A stretch of 64,000 bases of DNA from an uncultured Bacteroidales bacterium (GTDB taxonomy: Bacteria; Bacteroidota; Bacteroidia; Bacteroidales; Muribaculaceae), in the NCBI GenBank assembly GCA_945829225.1, contig CALZTY010000008.1, positions 1 to 64,000 on the forward strand, written 5' to 3'. Both the position numbers and the translations under genes were made by a program. The notes beneath the pieces are model-generated. The model saw only the letters and a list, made by a program, of their open reading frames with translations, did not search any database and had not been told where the DNA came from. How positions within the stretch are numbered: the first letter of the stretch is position 1; the number at the start of each line of letters is the position of its first letter. Below, piece by piece: positions 44,313 to 51,651 of the stretch.

Positions 44313-45517
44313 AACGATTGGTATACTGCATATTATCACTATTGATGCTTGCCTGCACCGACGAGATACCGATGGTCAATTTGGGTGTAGATGAGGTGTA
44401 TATAATACCTCGAATGAGTAAGTTGTCACTACATCCGGCTCTTACCGGTGCGTCATATAGTTGGAAAGTGGATGGCGAGGAGGTGTCAACGGCGCGTGAT
44501 TACATATTCATTGCGGCACATGAAGGTGTGTACAGCCTGAGCCTTGATATTATAGATTCGACGACGCCATATCATCATGAGTTTGAGGTGTATGTCGTAC
44601 ACGAGGAGGTAGAATATAGTCCGTATATTGAGAATGTGTATGAGTACTGTCCTGCGCCGGGGCAATTTATCAATACGATGCCTCAGTATGTGGCAGGCGA
44701 CAGTTATGGAGATATGTTGCGCAAGTGCACTGAATCTCTGTCTGGGACCAACGACGTGCTGGTATCGTTGGGAGGTTTCGGTGGATATATCACCTTCGGA
44801 TTTGACCACACGGTGATAAACCAAGCCGGAGAGAAGGACTTTCGCATATGGGGCAACTCTTTCTATGATGCGAGCCACACTGATATGGTCGGAGGGTCGT
44901 CGGAGCCCGGTGTGGTGATGGTGAGCCTCGATGTAAATTGCAACGGCTTGCCCGACGACCCATGGTATGAGATTGCCGGGAGTGAGTATTGCAATCCGGC
45001 GACAATACATGGCTATAGCATTATATATCATCGTCCCGACTCGCAACGAGAGATAGTAAAGGATGCGAGTGGCAATCTCACGGATTTATATTACATAATG
45101 TGGGAAGATTCGCAAGGGACGATAGGGTATATGCCCAAGAATAAGTTCCATAATCAAGACTACTATCCCTGCTGGATAGTAGACGATACGATAAATTTCA
45201 AAGGGACCCGTTTGCCCGACAATGCGATAGATATCTCGGGGCGAGGTATGTATTACTTCCAGAGGGCATTTGCGTGGGGCTATGCCGATAATCACCCCAA
45301 CGATGAGGCGGAGTTGTGCTCCTACGATATATCGTGGGCGGTGAATGAGTATGGGATGCCGGTGGACTTGCCGGGTATAGATTTTGTGAGGGTGTACACC
45401 GGGGAGAATCAATACTGTGGGTGGATAGGAGAGACATCCACTGAGATTACCCGGGCTGCCGACCTGCATATATATAGTGAATTACCAGGACATAATAGTA
45501 TAAGTGCCTATAGATAA
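44309..45517 (+). CDS. Surface lipoprotein of the B12 operon (PKD/Ig-like N-terminus)
   Basis: A 402-residue lipoprotein from the ATG at 44309, overlapping the previous stop by 4 bases. The lipobox is LMLACTDE (Cys16). About residues 25-95 look like a PKD/Ig-like domain (SYSWKVDGEEVSTARDY, EGVYSLSLDIID). The remainder contains VSLGGFGGYITFGFDHTV, KDFRIWGNSFYDAS, EPGVVMVSLDVNCNGLPDDP and ISWAVNEYGMPVDLPGIDFV, a pattern found in lipoproteins of Bacteroidetes B12 loci annotated as cell-surface protein. It may be an additional B12-binding surface protein such as those called BtuH, but I cannot confirm that assignment. Confidence 0.7.
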   Translation: MKRLVYCILSLLMLACTDEIPMVNLGVDEVYIIPRMSKLSLHPALTGASYSWKVDGEEVSTARDYIFIAAHEGVYSLSLDIIDSTTPYHHEFEVYVVHEEVEYSPYIENVYEYCPAPGQFINTMPQYVAGDSYGDMLRKCTESLSGTNDVLVSLGGFGGYITFGFDHTVINQAGEKDFRIWGNSFYDASHTDMVGGSSEPGVVMVSLDVNCNGLPDDPWYEIAGSEYCNPATIHGYSIIYHRPDSQREIVKDASGNLTDLYYIMWEDSQGTIGYMPKNKFHNQDYYPCWIVDDTINFKGTRLPDNAIDISGRGMYYFQRAFAWGYADNHPNDEAELCSYDISWAVNEYGMPVDLPGIDFVRVYTGENQYCGWIGETSTEITRAADLHIYSELPGHNSISAYR

Positions 45518-45543
45518 GATTATTAACTAAATATTAAAAGCCC

Positions 45544-48500
45544 ATGAAAAGATTTTTTACGGGCCTTTTGAGTACACTGGCGGTGCTAAGCGTTACAGCC
45601 GCGGGAAGTGTTCCTCAAAAGGTACAAGGGGTGGCTTACACCCCAAGAACAGGAGCTGTTGCACCATTAGCCTACAGTGAGCCGGCGGATATGCCGGGCG
45701 ATGGCAGTTTCACGATGGATATGATACAAAGTTGGACAGGCGAGGGATCAAAACGTGCAGCGATGGTCATACAGTGGAATGATGACGCAGAGGAATCGGC
45801 ACTGGTATTTGGCTTTCGTTGGGATGGCGATGCTACAGGAGCGGATATGTTCCGAGCCATAGTATCAGCCAATCCTCAGTTGTATGGATTGATCCAGTAC
45901 ACCAATGTATCATCGCCGACCGACCCAAATGGAGGCTACACCATTGATGGTATAGGCTGGGATATCGATATCGAGGGCAATATAGCGCTTACCGATCGTT
46001 TTGGCAAGTGGTATGAGTCGGAGGGCGGCTTATTCATACACCCACGCGGCTATGTGCCGGGCGAGAGCAGTTCGATAGACTATGACTATGACGACTGGGT
46101 GTCTCGTGATAAGTATGACCGCTGGGGTGCCGGGTGGTATAAGTCGTATTGGTCGTATTGGGTTAAGAGCGACCAATCGTCCAATTTTGCTTATTCGGGC
46201 TTGGGCGCTTCGGGACGTGTACTTACTGATGGCTGCTGGGATGGCTGGAATTTCAATGTCGGTATGGCTACCCACGCATGGAAATCATTTGTGGCTGCTC
46301 CTCCGATTCCCGACGGCTATAAGAAGGATATCGTGTACAACGACTTGCATTATAGGTTGAAAAACGGTATCTCAAAGACAGTGCTGCTCGCAGATGCAAA
46401 TGAATCGACCGGAACATATACGGGCGATATAGTGGTACCGTCGACCTTTGTAGATGAAGGAATTACATATACGGTTGAAGGTGTGACGGTATCGGCATTT
46501 GCCGATTCTGAAGCAACGACAGTGAGTCTTCCATCGTCAATTACAGAGATTAGACCATTGACATTTAAGGGGTCGAAGTCGTTACAGACGATAACATTCA
46601 GCGGAGAGAATAAAGTGAAGATAGTGGGCGAAGGAGCCTTTGACGGTTGCACATCGCTGACTACATTTCTGTTGCCCCAGGGAAGGACAAGTATTGGCGC
46701 ACGCACCTATGCGGGGACAGCCATAACGAGTGTAGATATTCCCGTCGAAATCACTTCTATCGGAGAGGAGGCATTTAGAGATTGTAGTGCGCTCACCGAG
46801 GTGATAGTTCACACCGTGTATCCGCTTGAGATCGCCGATGAGACATTCGGCACAGCCGCAAACAAAGCAACGTTGGTAGTTCCTACCGGCTATATAAGTA
46901 CCTATCAATCAGCCACAGGGTGGTCAAATTTTGCCAATTTCGCTGAACAAACTATTCCGGTCAATGTCGGAGATATATTCCCTGTCAACGGTGTTACCTA
47001 CCAAGTTACATCAATGGACGAGGGCGCATTGACAGTGATGGCTACTCATTGCCGTGTATCAGGAGCAGCGTCTACCTCGGCGATAAAAACTGCAAATGCC
47101 GGATATAGTGGCGATCTTGTTGTACCCGAGAAGGTAGTGTACCAAGGATTGGAATTTGCAGTTACGGCAATAGATAAATATGCCTTCTACTATGCTACCG
47201 GATTGACATCCATGACAATCGAAGCTCCGATTACTACTCTGCCGTCGTACATCTTTAGCGGTTGCTCGGCACTCACCCACATTGACATACCGTCGACCGT
47301 AACGGCAATAGAAACAGCTGCATTCTCTGGCTGTACAAAGTTGGAATTTACTCTGCCCGAGACGGTTACCGAATTGGGAGCGGAAACATTCAAGAATTGC
47401 ACAAAAATCACAGAGTTTAATTTCCCGGGGTCGATGACCACCATACCTAGTAGTATCTTGTATGGTTGTACCGGCTTGACTACTGTGACTTTTGGCGACA
47501 ATGTCACCTCGATAGGTGCAAATGCTTTCTACGGATGTACCTCATTGACAAATATAGTAATACCCGAGACAGTAGAGACTCTCGGTTCATCTGTGTTCAA
47601 GAATTGTAGCAAACTTGTATCGGTCGAATTACCCAATGGGTTGCAGACCATCGGCGGCTATGCATTTCAGAATACCGCGATATCGCAGTTGGTGATTCCG
47701 GCTACGGTGACCACGATGACAGTTAACGACGTGGTAAATGGTTGCCCTGCGGATATAAAGATATATATGTGTAATCCTACGCCGGTAAATAGTTCGACAA
47801 ACACATGGCGCTTGACGAGTACGACATATGCTCCTATCATCGTACCCGCGGGATGTGTGGACGCATATACGAATTACAATAATTATTGGAAAAAATCTAA
47901 AATAAGTTCGCCGGAATTGAGCGCGGTAGAAGCTCTTGATTATAAAGGGCTTATATTACAAGGCAAGACCGTATTCAGTGGCAGATTAAAAGGAACATAT
48001 ACAATGCCTACTGAAGCAGAAGAGACGCCGGAAGCCAAGCCTGCCCGCGAAGTTGCAATGCGAGGTGATTTACCCGAGGCGTTTGCCGAAGGTTGCGATA
48101 AGGCTGTTATATGTGGCAAAACAATAACAGTTAAATATAGATTCAGACCGCTCACCGGTTATAAATCACAAAAAGTAACAGCAGGAGAAGACGGGTCATT
48201 TGAATTCGAAACAATAGAATCAGAATCGCCCAAGATGATGCTTGGTGTTGCTGTAGGAAGTGTGGAATCAAAAACATATACGCTTTATGCAATAGTGGTG
48301 GTAACTGATATCATATTGGGCGATGGAAGCGATGATATTTATATTACCTATAAGGATATACTTGCACTGACACCTACTATTGAGCCGGAAGATGCCGGGG
48401 ATCAAACCTTTACCGTCTCGGTGGGAGATGAGAGCATTGCATCGACTTACTCGGTGTCTGTATCCAATCCGACTCGTCAGTTCTACGAACTGGTAACTCA

Positions 48501-50214
48501 CAATATTGGCGAAACAACATTGACATTTACCTCAAATGACGATTATGGCTTCTCGCGCACATATAATATCCACGTTGTAGATCCCGACCGCACACCGGCA
48601 GCCGATGATTACCAAGATGGTACTTTCTGGCTCAACGAGGAGTGGTATGGCCACACTAATGGGTCGATAAATTACATCACCTCGGATTATGATGTAATGT
48701 ATCGCGCATATGAAGCACAAAACCCGGAGATGTCATTCGGCGTAACATCGCAGTATGGCACGATATATGGCAATCACTTGATAGTGATGTCCAAGCAGGC
48801 ATCAGAGACAAAAGACGACCGTGAGGGTGGTAGATTAGTGGTCGCAGATGCTACTACGCTCGTCAATAAGGCAGCCTTCAGTGATATAGGCGGTGATGGA
48901 CGAGCCTGCGTGGGTGCTGCCGGTAAGGTATACCTCGGCACCACAGGCGGTATACGCGTACTTTCACTTGAAGACTACACCTTAGGTGATATGATAGACG
49001 GTACCGTGGGCAGCGGAGGTTTGTATAGCGGTCAACTCGGCGATATGGTAGCCTCCGGTGGCTATGTATTTGCTATCCGTCAAGAAGTAGGTGTACTGGT
49101 AATCAATACCGCAACAGATGAATTGGAAAAGACTTTCACCACATCAGAAGTGAATAATCCTCAAGGTATTGTCGTTGATTGCAACGGCAATGTGTGGGTA
49201 GCCTCGACCGATGCTTCGGATAACGGATACTTCCATTGTATCTCGCCCGAGACACTTGAGGTGATGGAGAGTGTTGCACTGCCCGAAGGCAAGAGTGTAA
49301 TCTGCCAATGGGGTGCATGGCACTCGTCAAACTTCTTTGCATCCAAGAAGAGTGAGACCCTATGGTGGGGCACTGTCTACACAAGTTGGTCGGGAGACAA
49401 AGAGTACTACAAGTGGGAAATCGGAGATGTCACCGACGGAGTCGCTAATGCACAATTGGTGTACACCTTCCCCGATAATTTGGCGGCTGAGAACTCACTC
49501 TATCAATTGCCCTATGCAACAGCTGGCTATGACGAGCGAAATGATATGTTGCTGATAGCAGCCAATCGTGGTTACTCGGGCAACTATCGATACAATTGGT
49601 TGCACTTCATAAACTGCGAACATGGAGTGATAGTTAAGACTATCCAACTCAAGGATTACTATTGGTTCCCTGCTATGCCTATATTTCCCGACAAGTATGC
49701 ACCCGAATTTGGGGCTATGCCCGAGAGTATATTTGTCAATGTAGATGTTGCCAAGCCGTATACGCTTGATTTGTCAGGTGTTAGCGATGCAGATGGAATA
49801 GATGCATGCATAGCATTGAGCATAGACGATAGCGATTTGTCGTCAATTGCCGATGTGGTGTGCAACGGTCACACCGTCACAATCAGCCACAAAGGTGTTA
49901 TAGGCGATGGAACGCTGAGCATTAATGCCGAGTCAAATGGTAAAATCTCTACGGTTGATATCCCGGTGCAAATCGGCAAGAGTACGGGTGTAAACGATGC
50001 AATTGCTGCCGGAGTTATCTCGTTCAGTGAAAATCGATTGCATTTAATCGGTCTGTGTGGTAAGCAATTTGTAATATATAATGTTGCCGGCACCGAGGTG
50101 GGTGCATTTGACGTTGAAAGCGAAGATGTCACCGTAAGCCTTGCGCTCGTGCCCGGAGCATATATAGTTGCAAGTACAGACGGCACGCGCCGCATAAAAA
50201 TTAACATTCAGTAA
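45544..50214 (+). CDS. Giant secreted protein: N-terminal domain, BspA-type leucine-rich repeats, BtuG-like propeller, T9SS-like tail
   Basis: A 1556-residue protein with a Sec signal peptide and no lipobox. About 45-270 is an aromatic-rich domain (RFGKWYESEGGLFIHPRG, WGAGWYKSYWSYWVKSD). About 300-450 and 472-745 are BspA/LRR_5 repeats (SITEIRPLTF, KIVGEGAFDGCTSLTTFLLP, SIGANAFYGCTSLTNIVIPE). About 797-1010 is beta-rich and not recognised. About 1015-1410 is a propeller resembling the next protein (WLNEEWYGHTNGSINYI, LVVADATTL, YYWFPAMPIFPD). About 1480-1556 resembles a type IX sorting domain (FVIYNVAGTEVGAFDVES ... GAYIV ... RRIKINIQ). Its place behind the riboswitch suggests a cobalamin-binding or scavenging surface protein, which is inference. 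It starts 26 bases after the lipoprotein gene. Confidence 0.85.
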   Translation: MKRFFTGLLSTLAVLSVTAAGSVPQKVQGVAYTPRTGAVAPLAYSEPADMPGDGSFTMDMIQSWTGEGSKRAAMVIQWNDDAEESALVFGFRWDGDATGADMFRAIVSANPQLYGLIQYTNVSSPTDPNGGYTIDGIGWDIDIEGNIALTDRFGKWYESEGGLFIHPRGYVPGESSSIDYDYDDWVSRDKYDRWGAGWYKSYWSYWVKSDQSSNFAYSGLGASGRVLTDGCWDGWNFNVGMATHAWKSFVAAPPIPDGYKKDIVYNDLHYRLKNGISKTVLLADANESTGTYTGDIVVPSTFVDEGITYTVEGVTVSAFADSEATTVSLPSSITEIRPLTFKGSKSLQTITFSGENKVKIVGEGAFDGCTSLTTFLLPQGRTSIGARTYAGTAITSVDIPVEITSIGEEAFRDCSALTEVIVHTVYPLEIADETFGTAANKATLVVPTGYISTYQSATGWSNFANFAEQTIPVNVGDIFPVNGVTYQVTSMDEGALTVMATHCRVSGAASTSAIKTANAGYSGDLVVPEKVVYQGLEFAVTAIDKYAFYYATGLTSMTIEAPITTLPSYIFSGCSALTHIDIPSTVTAIETAAFSGCTKLEFTLPETVTELGAETFKNCTKITEFNFPGSMTTIPSSILYGCTGLTTVTFGDNVTSIGANAFYGCTSLTNIVIPETVETLGSSVFKNCSKLVSVELPNGLQTIGGYAFQNTAISQLVIPATVTTMTVNDVVNGCPADIKIYMCNPTPVNSSTNTWRLTSTTYAPIIVPAGCVDAYTNYNNYWKKSKISSPELSAVEALDYKGLILQGKTVFSGRLKGTYTMPTEAEETPEAKPAREVAMRGDLPEAFAEGCDKAVICGKTITVKYRFRPLTGYKSQKVTAGEDGSFEFETIESESPKMMLGVAVGSVESKTYTLYAIVVVTDIILGDGSDDIYITYKDILALTPTIEPEDAGDQTFTVSVGDESIASTYSVSVSNPTRQFYELVTHNIGETTLTFTSNDDYGFSRTYNIHVVDPDRTPAADDYQDGTFWLNEEWYGHTNGSINYITSDYDVMYRAYEAQNPEMSFGVTSQYGTIYGNHLIVMSKQASETKDDREGGRLVVADATTLVNKAAFSDIGGDGRACVGAAGKVYLGTTGGIRVLSLEDYTLGDMIDGTVGSGGLYSGQLGDMVASGGYVFAIRQEVGVLVINTATDELEKTFTTSEVNNPQGIVVDCNGNVWVASTDASDNGYFHCISPETLEVMESVALPEGKSVICQWGAWHSSNFFASKKSETLWWGTVYTSWSGDKEYYKWEIGDVTDGVANAQLVYTFPDNLAAENSLYQLPYATAGYDERNDMLLIAANRGYSGNYRYNWLHFINCEHGVIVKTIQLKDYYWFPAMPIFPDKYAPEFGAMPESIFVNVDVAKPYTLDLSGVSDADGIDACIALSIDDSDLSSIADVVCNGHTVTISHKGVIGDGTLSINAESNGKISTVDIPVQIGKSTGVNDAIAAGVISFSENRLHLIGLCGKQFVIYNVAGTEVGAFDVESEDVTVSLALVPGAYIVASTDGTRRIKINIQ

Positions 50215-50223
50215 TAATTAGAG

Positions 50224-51573
50224 ATGAAAAAGGCAATATTTCTTGCCTCGTTGACTATAATCGCATCTTGCCCGACATATTTGTCGGGTCAAGATGTTGA
50301 TTATACAACGGGCGTATTTATAGTAAATGAGGATTGGTATGGACACCAGAACTCTACAGTAAATTACTTGTTACCGGATGCCGAAGAAGGCGAACAATGG
50401 CATTATCGTGTTATACAGACTGAAAATCCCGGTGTAGAGTTGGGCTGTACCAATCAGTATGGAGCCATCTATGAGGGCCGCTTCTACTTGATAGCCAAGC
50501 AGGAGAAAGATCCCGGAGCCAAGATTACCGGCGGGCGTATCACCGTAGCAGATGCCACGACACTTGAAGTGTTGTATCAAAGTGCACTGATAGACCCATC
50601 GGGAGCGCAATGTGATGGCAGAGGCTTCGTGGGCGTTACACCACACAAGGGATATATATCGGCGAGCAACGGCATATGGGTGTTTGACTTGGATACCTAC
50701 GAAGTAAGCGGTATGATAGCCGGTACGGGGACCACGTCAACCACCGGCTCGCTCTATGAGGGACAATGTGGCTCAATGATTATGGCATCGGGCAAGGTGT
50801 TTGCCGCCCATCAGCAGAGGGGCTTGTTGGTCATTGACCCGGATAAAGACCAATTGATAGCCACTATTGATATGAATCAGATCGCTGAAGGTGCCGGAAT
50901 AGGGTCGGTAACGCGAGCACTTGACGGGTCGGTATGGGTGAGTGTGGCTGCCGATACCTATGGTGGCGGATCCACTTTGCCCTATCTGATGCGAGTGGAC
51001 CCGGAAACATTGGAGACCGAGGTGGTCGCCTTGGGTGACGAAATTGCGGCACCATGCAACTCGTGGTATGCGTGGACACCTGACACCTTCTGTCCCTCGT
51101 ATCAAACAAATAGCCTATATTGGACCGGAGGGGAGACGTGGTTTGGGCGTGCACAAGTGTACAGATTTGATGTAGACTCGCGCATTGCCGAGAAAATCAT
51201 TGACCTTGATGACGATGGTGATGGCTGGCTAATCTACGGTTGCTCAATGCGAGTACATCCCGAGACAGATGAGATATATGCCTCGTTGTTCCATGAAGTC
51301 ACCGTGCCAACGTATGTGTTGCGTCGTTTTACCCCTGATGGTGAACCATTGCAGGATTATGAGATGATTTCCAACTATTGGTTCCCGTCACTTCCGGTAT
51401 TTCCGACGTCGCCCGACAACTATGCGACAATCACCTCCCTCGAATCGGAATCAAGTCGCGAAGAAGTGTATTGGTACAACTTGCAAGGCGTAAAGGTTGA
51501 TATTCACCACGCTGCTCCGGGTATATATATACGCCGATGTGGTGTAAAGGTCGAAAAATTCATAATTAGATAG
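50224..51573 (+). CDS. Secreted BtuG-like beta-propeller protein with T9SS-like tail
   Basis: A 449-residue protein with a signal peptide (KKAIFLASLTIIASCPTYLSG). The Cys in it is not in a convincing lipobox context, so SPI cleavage is more likely. The body parallels the propeller of the 1556-residue protein: FIVNEDWYGHQNSTVNYL, ITVADATTLEVLYQSA, GGSTLPYLMRVDPETLE, YWFPSLPVFP. The C-terminal VYWYNLQGVKVDIHHAAPGI, then YIRRCGVKVEKFIIR, is a short form of the T9SS type A sorting tail. It is the last gene of the riboswitch operon, 9 bases after the giant gene and followed by a terminator. The probable role is extracellular corrinoid binding. Confidence 0.82.
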   Translation: MKKAIFLASLTIIASCPTYLSGQDVDYTTGVFIVNEDWYGHQNSTVNYLLPDAEEGEQWHYRVIQTENPGVELGCTNQYGAIYEGRFYLIAKQEKDPGAKITGGRITVADATTLEVLYQSALIDPSGAQCDGRGFVGVTPHKGYISASNGIWVFDLDTYEVSGMIAGTGTTSTTGSLYEGQCGSMIMASGKVFAAHQQRGLLVIDPDKDQLIATIDMNQIAEGAGIGSVTRALDGSVWVSVAADTYGGGSTLPYLMRVDPETLETEVVALGDEIAAPCNSWYAWTPDTFCPSYQTNSLYWTGGETWFGRAQVYRFDVDSRIAEKIIDLDDDGDGWLIYGCSMRVHPETDEIYASLFHEVTVPTYVLRRFTPDGEPLQDYEMISNYWFPSLPVFPTSPDNYATITSLESESSREEVYWYNLQGVKVDIHHAAPGIYIRRCGVKVEKFIIR

Positions 51574-51592
51574 ATTGGTATTAACGTGTAAG

Positions 51593-51629
51593 AAAATCGG
51601 CGCCTGCATTGATTGAGGCGCCGATTTTT
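51593..51629. terminator. Bidirectional terminator between B12 operon and nrdJ
   Basis: AAAATCGGCGCCT (51593-51605) pairs with AGGCGCCGATTTT (51616-51628), with T and A tracts on both strands. It serves both convergent units. Confidence 0.95.
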
Positions 51630-51651
51630 GTATGTGAAAGAGTGGGGGGAA

